The position numbers and the translations under genes are program-made. From Planctomycetota bacterium (GTDB lineage: Bacteria; Planctomycetota; SZUA-567; H5-PLA8), in assembly GCA_027493525.1 (NCBI GenBank), contig JAOSKN010000002.1, positions 1-64,000 on the forward strand: DNA of 64,000 nt, in the 5' to 3' direction. The notes beneath the pieces are model-generated. The model saw nothing but the letters and a program-made list of their open reading frames with translations, was not told the origin of the DNA and searched no databases. Positions 20,275-28,122 of this stretch are shown here, one piece after another; positions within the stretch are counted from its first letter, which is position 1; every line of letters starts with the position of its first letter.

Positions 20275-21343
20275 GAGTTACACACCACCTCCCGGCGTCT
20301 GGCTCAAGGTTAATCAGTACTTGCACGTCAATCCCGAACGCGCCCAAGCGCTCTATTTCGAGGGACAGCCGGGCAAATCATGGTTCATCTGGCTCGTAGA
20401 TCTCGCGGCCAAGAAGGCGGTTCGCTTGCGTGAGCTGCCCGCTTCCCTGATCGAACGCACGAGATCGCACGTCGAACTGCCGAATCACGCGGTCTTGAGC
20501 GCTGATGGCACGACCATCTTCCTCGACTTTGAATATAGGGCCGATGCTTCGGAACTTCCCAACGGCCGCCCGGTAGTATCCACAGATGGCCAAACTGGCA
20601 AGGAGGCAATACATGCGCTGCAAACCGCGCTTTTCGCTTTGCCGAAGGAGCAAGGCGAACCCAGGAAGCTGACCGGAAAGGGAGACTTCAACGGCTGGTC
20701 GTACGATCCAAAGACCAACCGGATTCTGGCGGTTGCGAGCGAGAACAACAAGACCGGCCTGGTGGTCATCAAGCCGGACGGAACGCGCGAGCAGGTGCTG
20801 GGCATGCGGCCGTACAGGGAGGCCGGCTTCATGACTCTTGGGGGGAAGAGAATACCTTCGGGTGGAAACTCGGAATGCTGCCCGGTTGCGCTTGCCGGAG
20901 GCCGTTACTTTACGGCCGGACCAGGCATTCGAAAATATGCCCAAGGCTCCGCGAAGTCCGAAGCGCTCGCGCTATCAGACGTGGGCGGGATTTTTATGTT
21001 GGCGGCGCTTTCAGATGATGAACTCTTTTGGGTCACGCTTGGTGGCCGCCAGGTTAATGGCACCCGGGAGGCGCGTTTCTACAGTATGAACCCGAATAAG
21101 AAGGAGCCGCCAAACGCCATTGGCAAACCGGTCGCGCTCTACTGGTTCTCCGACCACCACTCCACATGCTTGTCGGGCGATGCCGCCGCGCTTTGGGCGG
21201 TGACTTACCGGGTTCAGAACAGAGCAATCGAACTCAACATGAGGATCGACCGCATCGACTTGAAAACGGGCGCGGTAAAAACGTTCTGGACGCGCGACGA
21301 GATCGAGAATCTCGTGAAGAAAGCCTCCGCCGGGAAGAAGTAA
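20171..21343 (+). CDS. Secreted protein of unknown function, possibly beta-propeller-like
   Basis: A 390-residue product with an intact frame. The signal peptide (residues 1-25) nearly equals that of the gene at 18373. The mature part has repeated beta-rich segments (WSYDPKTNRILAVASENNKT, then YSMNPNKKEPP and RIDRIDLKTGAVKTFW), which suggest a propeller. There are paired cysteines near residue 237 (NSECCPV). A good RBS lies eight bases upstream. No enzymatic motif was seen. Confidence 0.7.
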   Translation: MKPLCAVLICFVSLLITSLTKVYAEDSSAISSSQESYTPPPGVWLKVNQYLHVNPERAQALYFEGQPGKSWFIWLVDLAAKKAVRLRELPASLIERTRSHVELPNHAVLSADGTTIFLDFEYRADASELPNGRPVVSTDGQTGKEAIHALQTALFALPKEQGEPRKLTGKGDFNGWSYDPKTNRILAVASENNKTGLVVIKPDGTREQVLGMRPYREAGFMTLGGKRIPSGGNSECCPVALAGGRYFTAGPGIRKYAQGSAKSEALALSDVGGIFMLAALSDDELFWVTLGGRQVNGTREARFYSMNPNKKEPPNAIGKPVALYWFSDHHSTCLSGDAAALWAVTYRVQNRAIELNMRIDRIDLKTGAVKTFWTRDEIENLVKKASAGKK

Positions 21344-21404
21344 CCCGCCATGCGGGCCAGTAATGCTTAATTTTGTAGGAAAACGCTGCCTGGGGACCTT
21401 CGTC

Positions 21405-21462
21405 CATTCGACTACTAAGTTAAGTCGGGCCTGTTGAAAAAGACTGACAAATGGCGCTTAAC
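21405..21462 (+). repeat. Gene-tail repeat, copy 2
   Basis: Repeats the end of the 18373-20118 gene and its spacer (GGGCCTGTT, A-run, ACTGACAAA, GGCGCTTAACC), but here it lies 60 bp after the stop of an unrelated gene. It is evidence that a leader-core-tail unit was duplicated and the core replaced. Confidence 0.85.
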
Positions 21463-21483
21463 CCATTGTAAGGCGGAGAAGCC

Positions 21484-21675
21484 ATGAGAACCGTGATCGT
21501 GCTTAGTTTGGTTTTGACGGCCGTGCTGGCGCAGGCCGGTGACTTTGTTGCAGCCCCGCCAGGCTCAGGCGGACCAGACGGATCAGACAAAAAGCCATTT
21601 CCATGGGAACCATGGGTTGAAGATGCCCGTGTTGGCGATTATGTGGTCTTTTCGTCTGATGCGGGCACCCATGCC
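21484..21675 (+). pseudogene. 5' part of a secreted protein gene interrupted by an IS4-like element
   Basis: The ATG at 21484 follows GGCGGAG and opens a signal peptide (MRTVIVLSLVLTAVLAQAG). The mature part reads VEDARVGDYVVFSSDAGTHA and is then cut by the IS. The other half is at 23122-23464. Removing the IS and one 12-bp target copy rejoins the frame as SSDAGTHARITTRDGKQIG. Confidence 0.8.
21664..21675 (+). repeat. Target site duplication of the IS4-like element, left copy
   Basis: GGCACCCATGCC lies directly outside the IS end and is repeated exactly at 23122-23133. The longer GGGCACCCATGCCC (21663-21676) is present on both sides and is itself nearly palindromic. Confidence 0.9.
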
Positions 21676-23121
21676 CAATGCTGCGTAGTTAGGCTGACCT
21701 GTTTTTCTGTTTCCACTCGGAGCGTTTGATTAGCAAGAGCGGATAGCCGCGCTTGGATCTCGTGCCAGAGCACGCGGTTCAGGCGGACGTTGGCGTTGAT
21801 CCAGGACGGCGGTTGCGGCGATGCGTAAGAGATGGCGGTGACGGGACGGCAGTTCCTGCACGCGCGCGGCGCTCATTTGGTGCGCGGCTTCCGCGAGCAA
21901 CGCCTGCACGCGCGTGTGACTGAGCTTTGCACAGGGACGCCCGTTTGCTGTGCCAGGGCTCTCACGAGATTGTAGGCCAGCAGGCAGGCGTAAAATTCAT
22001 GCACGGCCGTTCGAGGTTTTCGGGCATTCAAGTGGCCGGCACCGTGATCGACCTTGATTGCGCGTAGGTCCAACTCCACGTCCCACCGCTGCGCGTAGCA
22101 ATGCACCAACTCCGCCGCCGGATAGGCCGCCGGATCCAACAGGGTCGTGCAGAGCACAATCGACCTCGTTCGATACCCCTTGCGCCGCAGGGAGGCGCGC
22201 AGCACGCGTACCGTCAGAGTCTCGGGCACGTCCGACAGAAAGCGAGCGAACGCCGAATGTTCCGGCCTCGGCCGCGTCCAAACGTGAAGTTCGTCGCCCT
22301 TACCCAGTTTGCGAAGGCGGTTTTCGTTCCGTGAAGCGGGCCGCACGCCCAGGAAGTGACTCCCGGCCTTGCCCAGCAGCGCCAGATGCACGTACGAACA
22401 GTAGGCCGCGTCGCCGATCCACAACCGGCCTGGCCCTTGGCGCAGCAGCAGCACAAGGAACAGCCGTGCTTCGCTGCACGTGTACGGGCCGAACGCCACG
22501 TCCAGTACCGCGCCGCTGGCCGCGCAGAACAGCCCGGCCCAGCGCATCAACGGTTGCCGGCTGGTGCCGTGCTGGTTGCGGCTGCGCCCGAAGACGCGCA
22601 CCAGAGCGGGATAATTGTCGAGCGTACTGCTCCGAACCGTCCACGATGCAGACGCGCAGGCCGCGCCAACTCGCCTGACTCTTCGCGATGCAAGCGCCGA
22701 CGTGAACCAACAACTTATGAAGTGACCGATTCGGAAGCCTCTGCCGCGCCTGGCACAACGCGCTGCCGTCCCGCCGAGCACGGAACGAATCAGGAACCAG
22801 AACAGCCAGACCATCTTCGACCTGCCGCAGCGAGCGATGCTCGTCCAGCCGAGCCCAGATCATGGAAAGCACCACCGAAACAGGGTCAAAGACCCGGCGC
22901 CGGAAACGCATCCCAAGTGCTTCGCAATGCCCCCAGGATCAACGCATCCGTCACCAAGGGCCGAACCGGCCCCAGCAACCGCGATGAAATCTTTTTGTGC
23001 GCTTCCGAACAGATCTCGACGATCCTTGCCATGGCAGATCCCTCTCGGACCAAGTGTGTGTGGACACCTTGGATCGTCTTCCGGGATGGTATCTGCCTAT
23101 TTTTTTATCTACGCAGCATTG
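21676..23121 (-). mobile_element. IS4-family insertion sequence, 1,446 bp
   Basis: The terminal inverted repeats are CAATGCTGCGTAG (21676-21688) and its exact complement at 23109-23121. Flanking 12-bp target duplications match the 10-13 bp range of IS4 elements. The target has GGG and CCC at its ends, like the preference described for IS231-type members. It carries one frameshifted transposase gene on the minus strand. Confidence 0.9.
21873..23032 (-). pseudogene. IS4-family DDE transposase, frameshifted
   Basis: The ATG at 23032 starts MARIVEICSEAHKK. Frames change near 22900 and 22630 and again near 21925. Catalytic parts are visible: the first aspartate in CIVDGSEQ, GDAAYCSYVHLALL, and the IS4 signature Y-x2-R-x3-E-x6-K in YAQRWDVELDLRAIK. 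The C-terminal YNLVRAL is followed by a scrambled end. The copy is probably inactive although both IS ends are intact. Confidence 0.85.
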
Positions 23122-23464
23122 GGCACCCATGCCCGTATCACGACTCGTGATGGCAAGCAAATTGGAATTGAAAGTGAAAGGATGAAATTCACCGAGCGCC
23201 GGACGGTCCAATCGCGTGAAAAGGGCCTCTTGCTTGTGGAAATACGTTGCTTTGAGGGGGAAAAAAGAGCTCGGAAAACCAAGCCATTACCTGAGAGCAA
23301 GCCTGGCGCCAGTCAATGCAGCGGCTCAGCTAGACGCAGCGGACAGCACTGCGGCTCTTCAAAAACTGCTTCAGACGGTGGGGCAAAAGCAGGGCGTCAA
23401 ACTGCGAAGCGATCTCGGCGTCGGACGGTACAGGCGAGGAAACGGAAACAGCGGTGGAATCTGA
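23122..23464 (+). pseudogene. 3' part of the IS4-interrupted secreted protein gene
   Basis: Continues the gene begun at 21484: THARITTRDGKQIGIESERM and then VQSREKGLLLVEIRCF. A further frame change near 23260 leads to ELGKPSHYLRASLAPVNAAA and a stop at 23464. The first 12 bp are the right target duplication. No family was recognised. Confidence 0.6.
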
Positions 23465-23655
23465 TTGCATGACGGGTCTCCTGGGAGAAGGTGGCCCCGT
23501 CACGCCGCACCTGCCCAGGCGCCCACGCGCCCAGGTACAGGGCGGTGAACGTGGAGCCGGAAATGGCTTTCGTAAAGTGACGTAAGATGAGAACGTGAAA
23601 TGCAGTACTTGCGGGGGAACTTAAACTAAACCGACAGCGCCCGACTCCAGCCACC

Positions 23656-23687
23656 TTGTAACCAAAACTGGTCAGTTTTCGTTACAA
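23656..23687. promoter_or_regulatory. 32-bp operator-like palindrome upstream of the Fic gene
   Basis: Arms TTGTAACCAAAACTG (23656-23670) and CAGTTTTCGTTACAA (23673-23687) match at 14 of 15 positions around GT. It is 135 bp upstream of the Fic start. The 357-bp gap 23465-23821 holds nothing else that I can identify. A dimeric repressor site is the simplest reading. Confidence 0.7.
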
Positions 23688-23821
23688 TGGACTGTCGCTG
23701 CGCATCGCCTTGGTCGCCCGGCGCCTGGATGGGAATCGGGTATACTTCCGGGCCAACATGCAACACCTTTGACGGACATCAGGCACATGGCGTTAAACGG
23801 CACGATCAACAGGCGAGGTTC

Positions 23822-25035
23822 ATGAATACGCTCAAGCTGTTTCAAGCCCGCCCGCCTTCGATCCCGCAGGTTGCCGCTTGGTATCTGTCAGACCTGGCCG
23901 AGGCTCGCGGAAGCAGGAGCTTTTTACCCGGCAATCGCCTCAGCGCCTGAAAGCCCTACGCGAACACGCTATCGTCGAGAGCGCGGTCTCGTCCAATCGA
24001 ATCGAAGGCGTGCGCGTCGATCCCGCCCGCGTCAAAGCGGTCGTGCTAGGTAAGGCCCTGCTGAAGGACCGCGATGAGGAAGAGGTTCGCGGCTACCGCG
24101 ACGCGCTGAAGCTGATCCACGAAAAGGGCGCCGACTTGGCCCTATCTGAGGCCACCGTCAAGAAACTGCATGCGCTCTCGCGCATGAACACTGGCGACGC
24201 CGGCAAGTACAAGGAGCGCGATAACGACATCATCGAGCGATACCCGGACGGCACCGAACGCATCCGTTTCCGAACGGTGCCGGCCAAGCGAGTGCAGAAG
24301 GAACTGAGCGGCCTGGTTGAGCTGTGGTCCCAGGGCTTGGAGGAGCGCTGGACACAACCCGCGTTACTGCTGGCGGCCTTCAATCTCGACTTCCTCTGTA
24401 TTCACCCCTTCCGCGACGGCAACGGGCGCGTCTCGCGCCTGCTGCTCTTGCAGCAAGCCTATCGCCTGGGGTTCGAGGTGGGGCGCTACATCAGTCTGGA
24501 GCGCCTGATCGAGGCAGAACAAGGAACGTTACTACGAAACCCTCGAACTCAGTTCGCAAGGCTGGCACGATGGCAAGCACGACCCTGGCCCTACCTCAAC
24601 TTCGTGCTTTATACGTTGAAGACCGCCTACAAGGAATTCGAGGAGCGGGTTGGGCAAACCGCCGCGCCCAAAGGTGAGAAAACCGGGTTGGTTCTGGAGG
24701 CCATCGCGGCGCTTCCCGATCCGTTTCGTGCCGGGGATCTTCGGGCCCGGTGCCCAAACGTCAGCGTGGATATGATTCGCAAGATCCTAAAGCAGGAGCA
24801 GAAGGATCGGCGAGTGCGGTGTCTCGGGCGGGGGGCAAGGGGCAAAGGGAAACACCCCCCCCCAAGGAGGACGCGCGCGAGAAGCACACCCCAACGGGGA
24901 TTAGTTTTTTGTTTGTGCAACGCGAGTCCCCCCCCAGGCCCCGGCGCAGGTGACATTGGGGGTGTACAAAAAGGGGCCCATAATGCCCCCCCTCCGGGCA
25001 AATTTAAGCTGATGTCAGGTATTTTGAGAGATTAG
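23822..25035 (+). pseudogene. Fic/DOC-family AMPylase-like protein, frameshifted
   Basis: The ATG at 23822 gives NTLKLFQARPPSIPQVAAWY, the usual start of class II Fic proteins. A frame change near 23907 leads to KQELFTRQSPQRLKALREHA and the inhibitory helix SSNRIEG ((S/T)xxxEG). The active-site loop HPFRDGNGRVSRL is complete. Two compensating indels near 24521 and 24575 scramble RYYETLELSSQGW. The C-terminal winged-helix part ends near 24850; beyond it the frame runs through poly-C tracts to 25035 and is probably not genuine. Intact Fic proteins transfer AMP to hydroxyl side chains. Confidence 0.8.
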
Positions 25036-25152
25036 GTGGTTTGCAGGAGGGGCAGGGTGGGTGACGACTTGTTACCATAATTAATTCATGGTAAAAAAGC
25101 CTTACATACCGCAAAACGTAAAAGTAGATGCCTAGGGCCCGCCCCCCCCCCC
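24855..25152. other. Cluster of C homopolymers at the chromosome-island boundary
   Basis: Runs of 9 (24855-24863), 8 (24928-24935), 7 (24986-24992) and 11 (25142-25152) cytosines occur within 300 bp, with no comparable cluster elsewhere in the window. Coding sense is lost on both sides. It may mark an assembly weak point or degraded junction DNA. Confidence 0.7.
25072..25094. repeat. Short palindrome at the integrase 3' end
   Basis: TTACCAT (25072-25078) and ATGGTAA (25088-25094) flank AATTAATTC. The TGA of the integrase (25086-25088) lies within it. Sites next to the integrase end can be recombination cores, but no second copy was found in the window. Confidence 0.4.
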
Positions 25153-26588
25153 TGTCCACCCCCTTCGTTTACCCACTTTTGTTTGCCCGGTTGCAGTGAC
25201 GAAGGGCGGCCCTTGCGGCCGCTTTTTTCGTTGCCGGAGTCTCCGTAGGCCATTCTGTAGGCCATCTGTTGCGCGGTTTTCCTCCTCTTCGGCAGCTTGA
25301 CGCGGCCCGTCATCACGTCCCAGACGGCCTGGCTCGACTCGCCAGGGTCGATGAACTCCCAGTCCTGGTAATGGCGATCCGAGACGTTCTTCGGGCTGTG
25401 CCCCATCTGTAAGTTGATCGCCTCCACGGGAACGCGCAGGCACCTGGCCCAGGTCCTGTGGGTCGCGCGCAGGCTGTAGAGCGTCAGCCCGCTGACCCAA
25501 AGATCGACTTGGTTGCGCATGGATTCCGCCAGTGTCTTCAGAGCCTGGGTCATCTCCCTCCTGATCGCGATCTTCCTGGGGTCTTTCGGCGGAGCCCCAT
25601 CGAAACCCCGAGATTTACCCAGGTACAGGAGGTCCGCGACGGCCGCCGGTTCGATGCCTGCCGGGACCTCCACCTCAGCCGGCCAGCAGGCCTTGACCGC
25701 AGCCAGGTAGATGGCGCGCTTAAAGTCCGAGGCGAGGTTGTTCCGCTCAATTTCGCACCCACGGTGCGAGACGAGCAGTGGATCAGTCAGGCTGGGGCTA
25801 TCGCCTCGGAGTTTCAGGTAGCCATGCAACTCCTGGCAGAATTCCTCGGTCAATTGTGCGCGACCGTTCCGCTTCTTCCCCTTTCCCGGGGGAAGGATGA
25901 TGCGGCCTTCCCGAAGATCCTTGACCTTGGCGCGCAGAACCGCGGAGGGGCGATTTCCGGAGACGAGAATCGTCCTGAACACGATGGGCGAGGGAAACCT
26001 GCGCGCCAGCAGGCCGTCCAGTTCCGCGCTAGCGTCCATGACAGCACGGAACTCCTCAGGGCGAAACGCACGACACTCCTTCTCGTGCCCGTCCCAGCTC
26101 AGCGGACGCCATCCCAGGAGCGGGTTGAATGGCAAAATCCCTTTCCCAGTTGCCCAGCGAGTCAACTGCTTCAGGCTCGCCTGGAGACTGAACCGGCCAA
26201 AGTGGGACGAGATCGCGCCGCTCGCGACAAGGCGGCCGGCCTTGTTGGTCAGCTTGTCGGGATCGCGGAGGTCCATGATGGTGCCCAGCTTCAGGTGGTT
26301 CTGCATCAACACGCGCTTTAGATCTTCCCGGCGGTCAGCAGTGGAAATGGGTGCTTCCGCGATGAACCGGTCTACGAGTTTCGTGAAGGGAAGGCTCCAG
26401 TCTGTGCGCGCCCGCAAGCCAAGTCGCTGGTTTTCCAAATCCTCAAGAAAATCGCGGAAGGCTTGATCAGCAACACGCTGGGACTTGAACCAAAAGGTCT
26501 TGTAGGTTCGCTTTCGCCTCAAGGGGTTCTTGTAGCGATAACGCCAACCAAGACGACCAGACTTGTCCTTCACTCGTTCGGGCTTCAT
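25086..26588 (-). CDS. int: Tyrosine recombinase/integrase
   Basis: About 500 residues from the ATG at 26588 (GGAG eight bases upstream). The N-terminal arm reads RVKDKSGRLGWRYRYKNPLR. A SAM-like core domain covers residues 80-180. The catalytic domain shows the first arginine in VSGNRPSAVLRAKVKDL, box II as YSLRATHRTWAR, GHSPKNVSDRHY with the likely nucleophile tyrosine, then QDWEF. The C-terminal tail after MAYRMAYGDSG is low-complexity and uncertain. It sits at the left edge of the island next to an excisionase-like gene, as in integrative elements. Confidence 0.88.
   Translation of the reverse strand: MKPERVKDKSGRLGWRYRYKNPLRRKRTYKTFWFKSQRVADQAFRDFLEDLENQRLGLRARTDWSLPFTKLVDRFIAEAPISTADRREDLKRVLMQNHLKLGTIMDLRDPDKLTNKAGRLVASGAISSHFGRFSLQASLKQLTRWATGKGILPFNPLLGWRPLSWDGHEKECRAFRPEEFRAVMDASAELDGLLARRFPSPIVFRTILVSGNRPSAVLRAKVKDLREGRIILPPGKGKKRNGRAQLTEEFCQELHGYLKLRGDSPSLTDPLLVSHRGCEIERNNLASDFKRAIYLAAVKACWPAEVEVPAGIEPAAVADLLYLGKSRGFDGAPPKDPRKIAIRREMTQALKTLAESMRNQVDLWVSGLTLYSLRATHRTWARCLRVPVEAINLQMGHSPKNVSDRHYQDWEFIDPGESSQAVWDVMTGRVKLPKRRKTAQQMAYRMAYGDSGNEKSGRKGRPSSLQPGKQKWVNEGGGQGGGAGPRHLLLRFAVCKAFLP
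25206..25228 (+). terminator. Rho-independent terminator for plus-strand transcription
   Basis: A GCGGCC/GGCCGC stem (25206-25211 and 25217-25222) with a CTTGC loop is followed by six T. It lies antisense inside the 3' part of the integrase gene. It would stop transcripts entering the island from the chromosome side. Confidence 0.6.
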
Positions 26589-26631
26589 GAATGGGCTCCA
26601 TCTTCTCTTGTCCGGCAGCTTCGGTGGGCAG

Positions 26632-26961
26632 TTACTTGCCGGCCTGCTTCTTCTCCTGCCTCGCAATGTAGTTGTTGATCTCCTCGATCCTGAAGCGCCA
26701 CGCGCGTCCGATGCGGAAGCCGCGGATGTTGCCGCGATCCATCTCCTCAAAGAGCGTGCGGGTGCAGATGCTGAGCATCTCGGCGGCGGTCTTCGCATCG
26801 ACGGCGATTGCCTTCGGCGGTACCGAGGCCGGTTGCGCGGCTGAGGGCGAAGGAGAATGGCAAGAGCTCTTCATGAAGATGAGGTTCGAGGGCAAAGCCT
26901 TACCGGGGCGCAGATGCCCCTCTCCTTCCCTGGGCTGATCGACGACGGGAATGGCTGACAT
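26632..26961 (-). CDS. Excisionase-like HTH protein (helix-turn-helix 17 type)
   Basis: About 109 residues from the ATG at 26961, with GGAGG seven bases upstream. The C-terminal half has the MerR/excisionase-like fold: KTAAEMLSICTRTLFEEMDR then GFRIGRAWRFRIEEINNYIA. The N-terminal half is proline- and serine-rich and probably disordered. It lies 43 bp upstream of the integrase gene and is likely co-transcribed with it, a usual recombination directionality factor position. Confidence 0.8.
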   Translation of the reverse strand: MSAIPVVDQPREGEGHLRPGKALPSNLIFMKSSCHSPSPSAAQPASVPPKAIAVDAKTAAEMLSICTRTLFEEMDRGNIRGFRIGRAWRFRIEEINNYIARQEKKQAGK

Positions 26962-27076
26962 TGGTCTACCTCCAGATGATGAATCAAGCGTGTCAACCCT
27001 GCCCCATGGCGCCACGTCAAGAATTCGGCCTAGTGACAATCATACGGGCTAGCTACATGATGTTTTTCATTGCCAA

Positions 27077-27193
27077 CTACCTGACTATCCCTCCGGGAAT
27101 AGAGTGCCGAGCTTCCCCTTGCCAGCGACGTGCCTCGGCCATCTGCTTGGACGACGGAGAATCCGTGAGGAGGCGAAGCGTGCTCGGGCTCAT
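27077..27193 (-). CDS. Small protein of 38 residues, ATGA-coupled
   Basis: MSPSTLRLLTDSPSS, then KQMAEARRWQGEAR and a stop at 27077. GGAGGA lies a few bases before the ATG, and the ATG overlaps the TGA of the preceding gene as ATGA, a typical sign of translational coupling. No family was recognised. The rest of 26962-27076 holds nothing obvious. Confidence 0.5.
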   Translation of the reverse strand: MSPSTLRLLTDSPSSKQMAEARRWQGEARHSIPGGIVR

Positions 27194-27612
27194 GGATTCC
27201 TCCACGCCGTGGGCCTCTTGGGCAGCGTCCTGAGGTCGAGGTCCGGCTCGGACCTGGCCCGCCTGACCCTCTGGACGAAGTCCAGGTCGTTGTGAGCCTT
27301 GGCGAACTCCCACGGGTCGTCGGACGCGACGCACGCCTCCAGGAGCTCCATGTTGATCTCGGGCCTCTCGGCACCGGCGTAGACCTCCTCCGACATGGCC
27401 CAGCCCCGGACGAAGCCGTTGGGATCGGCCCCGGTCGGGAACGTGATGTCGTACTGCTCGCTGAGGACGCCAGGCCGGCGCCGGGATACGCGGCCAATCC
27501 GTGCGTGTTCCTTGCTACGGAACCAGTGATCGGCCGCGTACGCGTTCGCGCCCCAGTCGTCCTCGTCGAGGAGCACGATGACCCAGGTGCCCTGCCGGAT
27601 GCGTTGTTTCAT
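27190..27612 (-). CDS. Hypothetical protein, 140 residues
   Basis: The ATG at 27612 follows AGGGAG. The first half looks beta-rich and SH3-like (GTWVIVLLDEDDWGANAYAA then HARIGRVSRRR). The second half is helical and charged (PEINMELLEACVASDD). It is first of a coupled pair with the 38-residue ORF. No function can be given. Confidence 0.7.
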   Translation of the reverse strand: MKQRIRQGTWVIVLLDEDDWGANAYAADHWFRSKEHARIGRVSRRRPGVLSEQYDITFPTGADPNGFVRGWAMSEEVYAGAERPEINMELLEACVASDDPWEFAKAHNDLDFVQRVRRARSEPDLDLRTLPKRPTAWRNP

Positions 27613-27639
27613 TTTGCGTCTCCCTTATGTGACTCCGGC

Positions 27640-27972
27640 CTAGTCCTTCCTGGGATCGAATCCGACCACGCGGTCGGCGATGGAGACGTCCTCGCCCTTG
27701 ATGGCGAGGGTCATGCCCAGGAGGTTTACCGGGTAGTGGTTCTCGACGCGGAGCTTGATGTAGTCCTGGAACCTCTCGAGGCCGTCGTGTAGCCCCTCAG
27801 CGGCCCAGGGGCTCTTGACGTCGCCTTGCTTGGCCAGGAGGTGCCCCAGGAATCGCTTGTCCTCGGCCTTGATGCCCCTGACGCCGCTCTCCCTGAGGAT
27901 GTCTCTAATGGCGTCCTGGGCCCACTTGAAGCGACGTTCCGGGGTGCAGGGGGTTAGCGCGACTTCTCTCAT
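27640..27972 (-). CDS. Hypothetical protein, 110 residues
   Basis: The ATG at 27972 has AAGGAG eight bases upstream. Mostly helical, with FKWAQDAIRDILRESGVRG and HDGLERFQDYIKLRVENHYP. It belongs to the minus-strand run of small island genes. No family was recognised. Confidence 0.7.
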   Translation of the reverse strand: MREVALTPCTPERRFKWAQDAIRDILRESGVRGIKAEDKRFLGHLLAKQGDVKSPWAAEGLHDGLERFQDYIKLRVENHYPVNLLGMTLAIKGEDVSIADRVVGFDPRKD

Positions 27973-28014
27973 CTTCCGTCTCCTTTTCTCCAGGCCCCAG
28001 CAAGGGCCTTAGGC

Positions 28015-28122
28015 CTATTCGTTCCGTCCGAGGTGGCCGATCTTCGCCACGACCGGGATCACGGTCCCCTCATCGTCGTCGATGGCGAGCTCCTCCTCGT
28101 CGTCGACCGTGTAATTCCGCCG
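28015..28122 (-). other. In-frame 35-codon extension after an amber stop
   Basis: Directly after the TAG (28123-28125) of the next listed gene the same frame continues without a stop for 35 codons (YTVDDEEELAIDDDEG then VAKIGHLGRNE) and ends in TAG at 28015. The acidic composition and lack of any start codon suggest either readthrough, a recent nonsense mutation or chance. Confidence 0.35.
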
